DNA of 64,000 nucleotides from Pohlia nutans (GCA_022496805.1 CM040087.1:29784253-29848252), one strand, 5' to 3'. Counted from the first letter of the stretch, positions 24,436 to 37,623 are shown. Made by a program: numbers and translations. The notes: generated from the letters alone by a model not told the origin.

Positions 24436-25144
24436 AATGCCATGATCTACTCCCGGAGCAATACAAACTCAAAACATTCTATCCAATATCGATTGAGATC
24501 GAGCATTTGAGAAAATTTGTTTAAATGCAAATTCAGAGGTAGTGCCCACTTCAACTATATTTAGAGAAAAGCGCTAAAATCTAGATCTGCCTTTCTGGAA
24601 GAGCCCGTGTCATAGTACTGTTAGATGCAGGGTATGTAGACGATTCCAGAGACCATGGAGGAGACGCCGACATACAGGACTTCACAACAGGGCAATCAAC
24701 CCTCTATTAGTGAAGACGGGGAAAGCGATTTCGAGGAAGAGAAGCAAGATGCCCAAGTGAATTCTGTCAGCCTTATTTCACTATCTTGAGTATCATTTTT
24801 AAGTTCTCGTATCACCAATACCTCAACCCTGGTCTAAATCCAAGCCCTTGTTCAGGCATCGTCTTGGCCCTCCACCTCCCATCCTCGTCGTCCACACCTT
24901 GGTTGTAGTGTCTGAAGTGACCCCGTCGGGCAATGTCGCCTAAACTCTAAACCGTCTTTGTCCTGGCTGTGTCCGTCCTCATCGGCCTAGTTGTCTTCGC
25001 CCTTGCCGTTTTCGCCTTGGCCGTCCTTGTCCTCGCCGTCTTTGCCCTGGCCGTCGCCTAAGTGTCCTGTCCGAGATTCCAAAAATCGGAGTTGCTACAC
25101 CACAAAAAAACTCCACAAGTGTCAAACTTGGAAATTCTCAAATT

Positions 25145-26275
25145 TGTCAAGGCACCTTCAAGACCCCAGCCAGTGCCCGGCGACCTCCTACAACAATTTT
25201 AAGGGCACCTTCCAGACCCCAGCCGGTGCTGGCCGAGCCTTTTACAATAATTTTAAGAGCTCATAATGACCCAGCAGGTGCCGGCCGACCCCCTTACAAT
25301 AATTTTAAGCGCACCTTCGAGACCCCAGCCGGTGTCGGCCAACCCCCTTACAATAATTTTCAGATCACCTTCCAAACCCCAGCCGGTGCCGGCCGAGCCC
25401 TTTACTATAATTTTAAGGGCTTATAAGGACCCCAGCCGGTGCTGGCCGACCCCTTTACAATAATTTTAAGGGCACCTTCCAAACCCCAGCCGGTGCCGGC
25501 TGAGCCCTTTACTATCATTTTAAGGCCTCATAAGGACCCCGGTCGGTGCCGGCCGACCCCCTTACAATAATTTTAAGAGCACCTTTCAGACCCCAGCACA
25601 TGCCGGCCGAGCCCTTTACTATAATTTTAAGGGCTCATAAAGACCCCAGCCGGTGCCGGCCGACCCCCTTACAATAATTTTAAGAGCACCTGCCAAACCC
25701 CAGCCGGTGCCGGCCGACCTCCTTACAGTAATTTTAAGGCACCTTCCAGACCCCAGCCGGTGCCGGCCGACCCCCTTACAGTAATTTTAAGCGCACCTTC
25801 TAGACCCCAGCCGGTGCCGGCTGACCCCCTTACAATAATTTTCAGAGCACCTTCCAGACCCCAGCCGGTGCCGGCCGACCCCCTTACAGTAATTTTAAGG
25901 GCACCTTCCAAACCCCAGCTTGTGTCCGCCAAGCCCTTTACAATAATTTTAAGAGCTCATAAGGACCCCAGCCGGTGCCTGCCGACCCCCTTACAATAAT
26001 TTTAAGGACTCATAAAGACCCCAGCCGGTGCCGGCCGACCCCTTACAACACTTTTAAGGGCTCCTAAGACCCCAGCCGGTGCCAACCGACCCCCTACAAC
26101 ACTTTTAAGGGCTCCTAAGACCCCAGCCGGTACCGGCCGATCCCCTACAACACTTTTAAGGGCTCATAAGGACCCTAGCCGGTACCGGCTCACCCCCTAC
26201 AAGAATTTTAAGGACTCATAAGGACCCCAGCCGGTGCCGGCCGACCCCCTGCAACAATTTTAAGGGCTCATAATA
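25145..26275 (+). repeat. GC-rich satellite, ~54-bp period, ~21 units
   Basis: Each unit has the core CCCCAGCCGGTGCCGGCCGA followed by CCCCTTACAATAATTTTAAG and a variable spacer (GGCACCTTCCAGA or GGCTCATAAGGA). About 21 units were counted by the CCAG core. Reading frames through it (PTRCRPTPLQ-like) are periodic artefacts. Confidence 0.92.
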
Positions 26276-28170
26276 TACTGTTGGAAAGGTAAATTTGAGA
26301 CCTTTCCAACAATATATTACGCGCTCCGAGATTCCAAAAATTGCACTTGTTACACCTCGATGAAACTCCAGGAGCGTCAAACTTGAAAATTCTCAAACTT
26401 GACATAGCAGCTTCAGACCCCAGCCGGTGCCGGCTGACCCCTGCAACAATTTTAAGGGCTCAGAATATACTGTTGGAAAGGTAATTTTGAGACCTTTCCC
26501 ACGGTATATTACGCGCTTCGAGATTCCAAAAATTGCACTTGTTATACCTCGATGAAACTCCAGCAGCGTCAAACTTGAAAATTCTCAAACTTGACATGAC
26601 AGCTTCAGACCCCAGTCGGTGCCGGCCGACCCCTGCATCAATTTTAAGGGCTCATAATATACCGTTGAAAAGGTAAATTTGAGACCTTTCAAACGGTATA
26701 TTACGCGCTTCGAGATTCCAAAAATTGCACTTGTTACACCTCGATGAAATGCCCGCAGCGTCAAACTTCAAAATTCTCAAACTTGTCATGGCAGCTTCAG
26801 ACCTTAGCCGGTGTTGGCCAACCCTACAACAATTTTGAGGGCTCATAATATACCATTGGAAAGGTAATTCTAAGACCTTTCCAACGGTATGTTACACGAT
26901 CCGAGATTCCAAAAATTGCACTTGTTACACCTCGATGAAACTCCAGCAGCATCAAACTTGAAGATTCTCAAACTTGTCATGGCAGCTTCAGACCCCAACC
27001 GGTGGTGGCCGACCCTTGTAACACACTTCTTTTACTTTGTGGCTATCATTTTTCATCTTTTTGAGTATGTAAAGTCTATTTTATCTTTTATTTGCCTTGT
27101 CAAGTGTGAATGAGAGCATAAATAAGCTTAAATGAGAAATTACGTGAAAAGGTAGGAAACGAAAAGATGTAAGTTGAAAGGGTGTGAAGAGCAAGTTGGA
27201 GGTACAAGTAGGAAGATGAAGCTATTTCTTTTTTTGAACACATCAAAAGAGAATGTGTATCCATGTTAAATTTGCCTTGTCTTTTCCTTTGTAAAAACAA
27301 TTGTTGTTTCCACAACAATCTATATAAATTAAATTAATATATAAATTATTTATACAGATTGTGCACTCAAGTAATGTTTAGGCTTGCAATAGAAGATTAT
27401 AGACAATAAACATAATAAGCAAAGGTTGTGTGTATCACTTGTGGATATCCTTGAAGCACATTGTTTAATTGAGAATTCATTGCCTTTATCAAATTGGGAA
27501 AATAAAAGTGTATTATGCCTTGGTTGTTGGAGTTTTAAAGACTATAGACAAGAGTAATTATAAATTATTAATTGGACAACTGACCATCATTTGACACAAT
27601 CATTGGAGTATTCTTTTGTGCTAAAAGAAATTGCAAATACATAAGGAAAGCATAAACATTCTTAATTCCGAATTGTTATCCAAATTGCTTCTATTTGTGA
27701 CTATAATTGCATAACTTCAACCGATTTAGACTCTCCCCATGAAGAACCCCCACTATCTATTTTCTTGGGTTTCTTAACCCTGTTTGGAAAATAGCTTACA
27801 ACCCTACATCGATTTTAAGGGCTCCTAATATACCATTGGAAAGGTAATTTTAAGACCTTTCCAACAGTATATTACACGCTTCGAGATTCCAAGAATTGCA
27901 CTTGTTACACCTCGATGAAACTCCAGCCGTGTCAAACTTGAAAATTCTCAAACTTGACATGGCACCTTCAGACCCCAGCCGGTGCCGGCCGACCCCCTGC
28001 ATCAATTTTAAGGGCTCATAATGTATCATTGGAAAGGTAATTTTGAGACCTTTCTAACGGTATATTACATGCTTCGAGATTCCAAAAATTGAAGTTGCTA
28101 CACCACACTGAAACTCTTGTAGGATCAAAGTTGAAAATTCTCAAACTTGTCATGGCACCTTTGGAACCCC
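26276..28170 (+). repeat. Higher-order satellite, ~190-bp period, 4 + 2 units with an interruption
   Basis: Units at about 26276, 26466, 26656 and 26847, and again at about 27830 and 28019, combine the 54-bp core with a segment containing a hairpin (GGAAAGGT..ACCTTTCC), CGAGATTCCAAAAATTG and CAAACTTGAAAATTCTCAAA. Between about 27020 and 27800 lies some 780 bp of unrelated AT-rich sequence, presumably an insertion. No target duplication could be fixed. Confidence 0.85.
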
Positions 28171-28174
28171 AGCC

Positions 28175-29290
28175 GGCGCCGGCCACCCTTTCTATGGCAC
28201 CGGTGGTCACCCTCTTCAAGAATTCGGTGGCCGGGGCCGGCCATGGTGCTAAGTGCCAAGGCCTTCGGGAGGACGAGGGTGAACACGATGACGAGGGTGA
28301 TCACCATGGTGTAAAGGGCCACGGGCACGTTGACGTGGGTGATCACCATAGTATAAAGGGCGACGGGCACGGTGATGAGAGTGAACCCCATGCCAAGAAC
28401 TGGATGGCCGGCACTGGCCATGGTGACAAGTGCTAGGACCACGACGACAGCTACAACCATCACGACCTCGAGGGTGACTACCATATGAGGACCAGGAAGA
28501 CCACGATGACAAGGGAGATCACTACGACTAGGGCCAGGGCCATCAGGAGGGCCAGCGCGAGCACGATGACAAGGGTATTCACTATGGTGTGAAGGGCCAC
28601 ATGTACGATGACAAGGGTGAACACCATGCCAGGAAGGGAGTGGCCGGCACCGGCAATGGTGAGAAGTGCTAGGGCGACGACGACAACCACGGCCATCACG
28701 ATGTCGAGGGTGATCACTACATGAGTGCCAGGAACACCTCAACGACGAGGGAGATCATCACGACCAGGGCCAGGGCCATCACGAGCGCTAGGGCAAATAT
28801 GAAAACGAGGGTGATCACAAGGATGAGGGCTACGGCCATGACGACGAGGGTGAACACTAGAGCCATGGAGAGGGTGACCTACACCGATCATGGTGCCAAG
28901 GGCCAGGGCCATGGTTAGGGCCACGGCCATCATGACAACGACGGTGATCACCACGTCGAGGGCAAGGGCTATGACAAGGGCGTGGGCAAACACGAGGTCG
29001 AGGGTGATCTTTACGACAAGGGACACGACTACGATGACGAGGGTGAACACTTGAGTCAAAGAAAGGGTGGCCGACACCAGCCATGGTGCCAATGGCTAGG
29101 GCTATCACGACGATGAGGGTGATCACGACGACCAGGGCTAAGGCCATCACGAGGACCAAGGCGAACATGAAGACGAGGGTGAACACCAGGGCCATGGAGA
29201 GGGTGGCCGGTACCGGTTATGGTGCCAAGAGCTAGGGCCATGACAAGGAACATGGCGAACATGACGACAAGGGTGATGATTGCATCCTGG
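28175..29290. repeat. Degenerate GC-rich low-complexity block
   Basis: A 1.1-kb stretch built from variants of GACGAGGGTGATCACCA(C/T), GGCCAGGGCCATCACGA and GTGGCCGGCACCGGCCATGG. Open in several frames on both strands; minus-strand frames give Val/Ala/Leu-rich peptides (for example ALALVVVITLVIV) that look membrane-like but follow from the repeat. Directly continues the satellite block. Confidence 0.75.
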
Positions 29291-29329
29291 GCTCACATAC
29301 CCAGCCAAACCCAAGAGCACGGCTTCACT

Positions 29330-30040
29330 TTCTAGAGATTCAAGGAGAATAGGCCAAGCAGGTGCGCGAGCAAAGTAGAGGACACTGGCCTTCTTTCCCT
29401 TAGAGCATTGGCACACATCGAGGGATCTCAAGGATAATGCATGGGTAGAAAGGGTGAGTCTAGGGGCATTTTATGAGTATACTTGGACAGTGTCTCGCTT
29501 AGAGCTGGTGTCAAACTTGGTGGAGTGGTTTCAATACACCAAGGGAGATAAAGATAGAGTATCCCATGGCAATTTGGTCCACAATGCGAGGTATACCGGT
29601 AAAAATTACAGCTTATACCTTCCAGCAGGCTTTGGGTATAAAGGGGACCTGGACTTTCTAAAGCCAGCAAGGACTTGGACCAGAAGTATATGACATTGTC
29701 TGGCTTGAGCAAGGCAGACCACATCATTGACAAGACCAGGATCAAGGGCTTTATGGAAGAGTAATAGGACAGAGTGAGGGCGTTGATGGAGATCATGTGT
29801 GTGAAGAAGAAGTCCCTCCTTGCAAGCATTGAGCTGCTGGAGAACATGTATCAGGCGGTGAGGAAGGGGGGCCACAACTGGGCACCTCTTATTTTGTTTA
29901 GCCTCAGGAGGATGCTCATCCGGGTGCATACCACCCAGACCAGGGTAATCAAGGGGGCAGAGCTGATCGATGCCTTGTTGAAGAACAGGTTTCCAAATCA
30001 GGAGGAATACGTAGATCCGAAGCCAGAGCAGGTAAGGTAA
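29330..30040 (+). pseudogene. Unidentified decayed coding sequence
   Basis: Plus-strand frames 29454-29693 (FYEYTWTVSRLELVSNLVEW, GFGYKGDLDFLKPARTW) and 29774-30040 (KKSLLASIELLENMYQAV, LILFSLRRMLIRVHTTQT, NRFPNQEEYVDPKPEQ) look like real, non-repetitive protein, separated by a few stops. Composition differs from the low-complexity block to the left. I do not recognise the family; a retroelement-like or other transposon protein is possible. Confidence 0.3.
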
Positions 30041-30049
30041 GGTGAGGAG

Positions 30050-30905
30050 CAGGATGGCAGTGAGGGACCGTCAAATGTGACACTAGTACGACCAGCAAGA
30101 GAATTGGTCATGGGCAGGTAAAAACGGGGACAAGACCATATCAGCCTCCAAGTGAGCCGCAGGATCCAACAGTGTCCAGCCCTGGAGGTGCCCAACAGTT
30201 GGAAGCTCCAGTCTTAGTGGATCGTCAACATGAGCGGATCCTAGTGGATCATCTGCTAGAGCAGCGCTTGATGGAGCAATAGGAGGAGCAGGTTGTGGTC
30301 TTGTGGAGGCGCTTGAGAAGTCGGTTATGGAATTACCCTCATACCATGTAGAGGGAAGGACTCCACGAGAGTCGGGAGGGGCAGGTCAAGTGGCTCCAGG
30401 GGACCATAGTATAGTCATCAAGGGGCTAGATCAGTTGGTTTAGCAGTTACAGGTCGTACTGGGGGACGCTTCGCGGGTGAAGGAGCTACAAGAGTATGAG
30501 GACAGATCTGGACGTGAAGCGTATGGTTCGGCCTACCCAAAAGTATGTAAGAATGGGGGCAAGACAATCTCGCCTTCCCATTGAGCCGCAGGATTAAGCA
30601 ATGTTCAGCCCTGGAGGTGCCCACCATTTGGAAAATGCAGTCTTGGCGGATCGACAACATGAACGGTTCCCAGTGGATAATTAGCAGGAGTAGGGCCCGA
30701 TGGAGCAACAAGACGGGCAGGTTGAGGAGGCGCTGGAGGAGCCGGTTTTGGAAATATCCACAGATTAGATATAGAGGCAACGACAACACGGGAGTCAGTA
30801 GGGAGTCAAGAGGGCCAGAAGACGGGAGTCAGGAGGGCCACAACAAGTTGCTCCAAGGGACCAAAGCAGAGTCACCAATTCGAATCTAAATCAGTTGGTC
30901 CAACA
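30050..30905 (+). repeat. ~430-bp imperfect tandem duplication
   Basis: Sequence around 30153-30320 (GAGCCGCAGGATCCAACAG.., CAGCCCTGGAGGTGCCCAAC) recurs at about 30586-30740. The copies also share TGGTCTAGCAGTTAC-like ends. Both continue the region of decayed coding sequence. No intact gene. Confidence 0.6.
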
Positions 30906-33390
30906 GTTACAACTCGAATCTAAATCACGTGGTCTAGCAGTTACATGTGTGTTGGTATATGTCGATGTGAGTGTTATCGAATCTGATACAGATTCACTTT
31001 GATTGTACGGTTTGAGTATTTATTTATTTCCACATCATTTCTTCATTCTATAACGAGTTTGAATGCATTTCTATTAGATTCAGGAACGAGCTACTGCTGT
31101 TTGAAGCTAATAAATTCCATTAATAACTCTAAACATACACACTAAATTCCACGGCTATAGGTACTTCTCATAAAACAATATTTCATAAATACTCACTAAT
31201 TACAACCTAAATCCGCGGTAATAGGAGGTCCTTTAAAATCCAACAGCCCGAAATTTTTCCAAAAATTTCTGCTCACTGCTCACTGCTCACTGCTCACGTA
31301 ATAGCATTTCCCGCACAACTTGATCAAGAGTCGTAGTTAATGTTGGCAATAGAGGAAAAATGGGGCTCCAGAAGGCTCCAAATATAGACCCGCTACCTGC
31401 TACAATGGGGCTGTCTTTTAAAATAAATTGAAAGAAAAAAAAACCCCTTGTTGGGCCTTGCCACATCACCAACATGCACTGCAGTGGAGGTCAATGAGTT
31501 TCTTTTGTGGTTTTATTTATTTATTTTTCATGGTAAAAAAGCCATAGTGATACAATCTATAAACTCCACCATGGCAGCATGTGGTTAAACATGTTTATAA
31601 GCATCAACTAAAATTTAAAAATGAAGATTGGAGAGCCTTCTTTCCTCTAAGCACCATTTTTCCTCTAAAGTGACTTTGGATGCTCTAGCAATTCGCATTT
31701 CGTGTAATGATACTCTAGTGGAAAACATTAATTGGAATGTTGTAATGATTATTTGAAGAAACATGAAGAATAGAAGAATCTATCTTCTTGATTGTATGGT
31801 AATTGATATTTTTTATTTATTTTCTTTTCAGTATGTTTGTACCAAATTTGAAGAATTAGGTGTACATTATTTAGTGTCTTATGTCATGTGAAAAGAATAA
31901 CCTAATTTGTGTAATTTGTTGGTATTATATTCAAGAGGCTCAAGTACTTGAAGACACTGATTTGAATTGAAGTTTTTCCATTTGAATTTATTTTGCTTGA
32001 TATGTTCAAATGGATTTTTTATTTTCTTGTTTCTTAAGTAAAATGGAATTTTGATCAAACTTTGGTAACATGTCTAAGTTCATTCTAACACATTCAAAAA
32101 CCCATAATTTTTGGAAAACCCGTCTACATGACACAAAGTTTTTAAAAGGCATGTCCCCGAACCAGTCAAGGACCTTGTGAAAAATCAACCTTGCACAACA
32201 TACTAGAGTAACAAGAGCAAAATAACCTTCCCAAATGGAATCACAATTCTATAGTTATGATTAGAAACTAAGTTTACATGAAAATTATAGGAAAATCTCA
32301 CAATTTATAAGATATACAAGTAACGCACACTAAAAAATGAATATTCTTCTCTAAATACACTTTGAAAAGGGTGCTCTCTAACTTAGAGCATCCGCATTGG
32401 TCCTTTAACCCCCTGAGCCTTCATCCAAGTTCATCTGGATTAAACACTTAGGGGGCTAAAAGAGGACCAACGGCGGCCTGTAAACACCTTTATCATTTAG
32501 GTCGCGACTTGTAAACGGCTGTCGACTCGGAAATTATAACCCGTTGCAGACCGCTTGTAAGTGCCGTAAATAGTAATCCGAAACAAAACAACCGGTTTAC
32601 AGGTTCAGGGTTACAGGTCGACCGCAATTCCACCGAACCTATAAAGATGTAGGAACTATTCATTGAATCACATTCAGGGGGTTTAACCCTTTGACGTTCG
32701 CAGCCATTGGTCTGCGGGAAGATGTGATCCTGATGCAAAAATGTTGATGGAGGCATAAATGCAGAGAGGGAATATTTTTTTGAGATGTAACCGTAGGATC
32801 ACAGGGTGCAACATACGTTCTACATGGTGCGGAATTGTAATTTCAATTTTGAATGTGTGATTCACAGAGGGAACGAGTTGACCAAACGAATCTTGCGTTG
32901 ACTGTATCGGGCAGTGACATAGCTTGTGCAATCGAGCATCACTTGTATTTTTGATGATGCACAACAAATATTAACGCTATGCACAAGGTTTTGAGTATGC
33001 AGTTAGGTATCGAATGGCCTAATGTGCCATGAAAATAACAGTACGTGCGATGAACAATTGAGCTTGCACTGCTGGACAGGGAGAAGTGCACAGATGAGTA
33101 TGAGAATATACGAATGTCACTATCATGAAATTTGGAGAAGGAAACTGAAAATGAAACATACATCGGAGAAATGCAGTACTCGAGTTGTATAGAAACACAC
33201 GTAGTTTGCATTAGAGAACGTAAATCCATGTATACAACAACAACTATAAGCGCCGATTCTTGCGACTTCCGTGTCATATTCCGGGCAAAGCAGAAAAGTG
33301 TGCTGAAGCAAAAATTCCACCGTGGTCAGCAGTTCCGACATGGAATCAGCAGCTGCCCCAGTGACGTCAAGCAGGTTTTCCACAAAAAAG
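30906..33390. other. AT-rich intergenic DNA with small repeats
   Basis: No gene supported. Contains a 9-bp tandem (TGCTCACTG, about 4 copies, 31269-31296) and an imperfect inverted pair 32397-32414/32450-32470 (TTGGTCCTTTAACCCCC). At 32680-32720 a TTAA-CCCTTTGACG end is followed by a small palindrome (CGCAG..CTGCG), like the left ends of TTAA-flanked elements. Confidence 0.4.
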
Positions 33391-33392
33391 GT

Positions 33393-33470
33393 GCCAATAT
33401 TATATTCACAGAAGGCCGTTGCAACTACCTGGCCAATATTATATTCACAGATGGCCGTTGCAACTACCTG
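33393..33470 (+). repeat. 36-bp direct duplication
   Basis: CCAATATTATATTCACAGA..GGCCGTTGCAACTACCTG occurs twice in tandem with one or two differences. No clear gene around it. Confidence 0.8.
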
Positions 33471-33954
33471 CACCATTCACATGAACAAGGACGGAGCCGG
33501 TACCGTGCTCCACCGTCGGAGCCTGGCAAGCAAGTCGACGTCGACAACAGCTGACCTGCACTTCTGCCGCATGTGCACACCTCTCATGAGAATGAGAACC
33601 CGGGAAATCCGGAATTCAATTGAGACCGCTATCTGAACGGCTGGAGAGTAGCAACTTGCCGGGATCTGATCCGTCTGTGGTTGCACAGCAGCGACGCCTC
33701 CCAAGCGTGACTCCACAGAACACCGGAACGTGAAGCAACCCTGTCGACAGAACTCCGGAACGCCTCATAATTGTGACTTGACCGCCCCGTCGTCAGAACT
33801 CCGGCCGTGAAACTACACGTGAAGGCACAGAAGAGAAACCCTGCAGTCGTGCTTCAAAATGACTACATTGGGACCAAAATAGGAGAATCTAGAGAATATT
33901 CTAATACTTGCCGAGAAACTGGACATCTCACATCCTTATCAGCCTACAACTGCA

Positions 33955-34130
33955 ACCGGCAGTGAAGCTCCGGCAGTTAAGCTCCCAAACACAGAATCTC
34001 CCAAGCCCTGAAGCTCCCAAGCACTGTTGCTCCGAATCAGTGATGCTCCCAAGCAGTGAAGCTCCCAAGCAGTACAAGGTAAAGCACTGAAGCTTCGGCA
34101 GTGATGCTCCGGCAGTGAAGGCAGAGAATA
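33955..34130 (+). repeat. Short degenerate tandem repeats
   Basis: Repeated variants of GCAGTGAAGCTCCCAAGCA and GAAGCTCCGGCAGTGA, about 15-27 bp apart. Three minus-strand frames are open through it, all derived from the repeat. Confidence 0.7.
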
Positions 34131-35693
34131 AAAACCCAGCAGTCGTGCTTGATAATGACTGCTGTGAGACATGCATAGTGTAATTTGGCCAGCACTGCAG
34201 CACTTGGCGTAGCTTGCACAAGTGCCGCAACATCGGTACTGCGCCCCGATTCCCCAATGACAGACTGCCGTCCAGGAGGGCAAGAGGAGAGAAAAGCCGC
34301 GTCCAAAAATGGGCTCTGCAAGCCAGTAAAAACTGCAGTGCACATGGCCGTGTAATTGGCAAATACTTCCGCGTAATTGTAGTGCACATACCCATGATTG
34401 CAGGAGAACAACATATCGCCTCGTCCCTTCCGCCGCTGCATGCATGCACTGTGCACTACTCCACTGGGTCAGTAGTGAAAATGTTTTGTTCGAATTGTAG
34501 GGATGTGGCTAAATAATAAAAATTGATGCTAATGTTTACTCATTTTTTAAGGATTTAGCCACTAATTTTACTCAAATGGCTTCTCCCAATATAGTGAATT
34601 AGCCAATTTTATACTATATACAGTAATTTGCTACAAATACAGTAAGGAATCTTACATATTTCGCCAAATTTTGTTATGAAATATTCACATCTATGGCAAT
34701 TTTGCTAAAGAGGTTGAAATTCCTCACCTTCACTGTGCGTCAGTCACTAGCGCACAGCGTAGTGAGATTTAAAGAAACAACTGCCTTCATGTAGAAAAAC
34801 ACCGCCACAAGATATGCACGTGCGGCATGTCCGTGGAAGGACCCTACAAAACTTGCATTTCCGTCTGTATTTTGTCATTGTCAAGCCGTAAACTGCTGGA
34901 ACTGACATCTTCCACTTGGACACACACCCTCGTCGCACCTTCCAACCCGCACAAAGCTCCTCTACCAGTTTCAGCTGAAAGTTCAAGTGCGTCTTTGGCT
35001 CAAACCCTAATGTGCCACACATACTCTTATACAAAATATAGGAATTGACACCCACTACTAGGAGAGCAGTCGAAATATGACTGGAGTTTATGACTAAAAA
35101 CGGGCATAAAGTGACCTGATGACTAATACTATTTTCAGTCATCAATCCAGTCATAGCGGACAACGAAAATTACTAAAAATACTCTAGTCATATCTGCGGT
35201 CATACGTTCGTTGTGGCGTGTTCCCAAATTTTTTTTTGGGACCTCAATTATGGGCAGCCCGATAAATGTGACTATTTTTAGTCACATATGTGACTAGGAA
35301 TAGTCAAAAAAATCTGACTAGATTTAGTCATAGACGTCAACCTAATGACTAAAATGGCATAATTTTATGAGGTCATTATATGACTATCATTGGTTGCGAA
35401 ATATAGTAGTGATGACTAGATTTAGTCATCATTTCGGTTTAGATATTCGTGAAGGCTAGTCAATCAATCACATCTGTATGACTAGTTGTAGTCAGAACTT
35501 TAGTAGATACATTCAAGTTTATGCCCAACGATATGATTGAATAAAAGCTTTATTTTTGAACAAAATTGCTCAGAAACTGACTATGCAAAGTCATTGCTTT
35601 CTAACACGTGACTACTACAATCAGCGTCAATGTCTAATATCCATACTGTTCTAACCGCATTGAATAGTGTCCTATTTTAGCCAATGCAATTGC

Positions 35694-37017
35694 TCATGGA
35701 TGCCTTAAAAATTGGGTGGGCCACAATATAAAGCTATCAACTACTTGTCCCATCTTCGTGATAGAAGGGTCGTCGAATTCTACACTGGAATAGAAAAAGT
35801 AGTCGTCGTTGTTGCTTTTCTGCACCTCCACGGAGACACACCCTTCTGAAATTGTGACCCCATGCAATCTGGCTCCTTCCAAATCAATCACCTTCCCAAT
35901 TCCAACCACCTGTACTTCTTCCTCGTCTGCAACACCCATGATTTCCACAACATCGCCTTTGCTAAATTCCGAAGGCGATGAGGCTTCGTCCTTTTGTCCA
36001 CTTGTCTGCAATTCCACAAACACTCGTAAATAATGGAATGAGGACTGCCACAAAAACTAAGCATGAAGTTTAAAAAAGGACCAAGTGGGTAGTGCTTCGG
36101 CTTTCCTTACTTTTGATGTGCTCTTGTCCTGATGAGCCTCCACTTTGTCTTCCTTACTATCTTTTGCCACGACAGCAGGATTCCTTGATTTCTTTTGTTT
36201 CCCACCCTTTCCCAGTGTCTTTTTCTCCTGAGCAACGGGGGATCCCTTCTCTGTCCTCATCTGCTTCCGCTCATTAGGGGACCCCTTCTCTCTCCTCTTG
36301 TAAACGCTGGCGGTACCCTTCTCTGTCCAGGGTATCTTCTGCTCACCCCCGTTGATTTCAAGCTTCTGTACTTCAGTAATCCTCTTCTTCTTCTCACCAG
36401 CTGGACGATGCTTCGGCGGCGATAGCAAGGCAGTGTCCGCCTCGACTTCCTTCCCTTCGCTGACTTCTTCCATCTGCACATCGTCTCTTCCTTCAGACTC
36501 ATGTTTATTCCAGTATAAACAACCACAGTCAGTCATGAAAACATGTAGAGTTAAAGGGGACTTCTTCACTAATTCTAGTCAGCAATGTAAAGAACGTGAC
36601 TAACTTTAGTCATAAATTCCATAAGCATGACTAGCACAAGGCATTTCGACCCTAAACCCTAAACTCTAAAACCGCCCTCGCAGCTACTGTCGACGGGGCC
36701 GCAGTCTTCGCAGCTATCGATTTCTCCGCGACCTCCGCCTCCACGTCGCTTTCTCCGCTGTCACTGGCTGCTTCCTCCTTGTTGTCTTCCTCTGCATCAG
36801 GCTCCTCCGCCGTAGACGACAACACGCTATTGAGATCTAACTTCGGTGAGGACTTCGCCGCCTCTGCCTCCGCTTCGGATTCCTCGCTGCTGCTGCTTTC
36901 CTGCTCCTCATCATACTCTTCCTCCTAAGACTCTTCCTCCTGAGACTCTTCTTCATTCGATTCTTCCTCCTTCGACGGGTCACTTTCCAGCACCGTGGGC
37001 TTCTTCGATTTTGCCAT
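35694..37017 (-). pseudogene. TNP1/En-Spm-domain (TnpA-like) gene of CACTA C
   Basis: Minus strand, at least three exons. The first starts at ATG 37017 (context GCCATGGC) and codes an acidic, Ser/Glu-rich segment (MAKSKKPTVLESDPSKEEE..). A middle Lys-rich exon (about 36490-36111; EKGSPNERKQMRTEKGS) ends at a good donor. The last exon (36005-35694) after a 105-bp intron reads GDVVEIMGVADEEE, GKVIDLEGARLHGV, MGQVVDSFILWP. Known: a HG..V.V..I.WP layout is typical of the TNP1/EN/SPM domain. The borders of the first intron are uncertain. A TAG at 36925-36927 lies in the first exon where the preceding repeat unit has CAG, so the copy appears inactivated by one C-to-T change. Confidence 0.65.
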
Positions 37018-37623
37018 GGCGACAGAGCTTCCAAGTGCGACGACAAGATGCAAGTGAATTTTGAGCAGTGGTCTCTATTTTTCAAATTTCAGCAAGGATA
37101 AGGTCAATCTAAGTATAACAATCCTATGCAATGATGATTGAAGAGGTTGGCTGAGGGAGTGGGGAAGTGGAGCTGTGGAATGAAAGTGAAATTCAAACCA
37201 CTTAGGGTTTCGTAATCAATGGGTGGCGGCTGCGTTTAGGGTGCGGAATTATTGCCGCCGCCGCCGCCACATGTTTGTAGCCAGTGCAGTGCTATTAATA
37301 GTTCACCGTTATCCATCGATGACTAGGTTTAGTCACCCAGTCAACAGTCAGGAAAGTGAATAAAACGACTAAGTATAGTCACCATTCTGGAAAAGCTGAC
37401 TAACAGAGCTACGCATGAGGTTGTATTCTAATAGTTTAGGAAAAATAACGGACTCGAGGTGATGTGTGTATTGCAGGCGGTATGCGAGTGAAATGAGTCA
37501 ACGAGAAGAGGCCTGAAAAGAATTCCGAAGACAAAGCAAGAGAAGACTTCTAGATTATCCCATGGATATACGAAGGAATCTTTCAATACGTGGTTCAAAA
37601 ATGCTGCATCTGAAGACGTTGCG

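Noticed and set aside
28125..29262. Several 80-205-residue hydrophobic frames on the minus strand, membrane-protein-like
   Set aside because: They overlap each other in different frames and come from the low-complexity repeat; no non-repetitive domain is present.
33928..34456. Three overlapping minus-strand frames of 139-173 residues
   Set aside because: Open in all three frames over a degenerate short tandem repeat; no recognisable motif.
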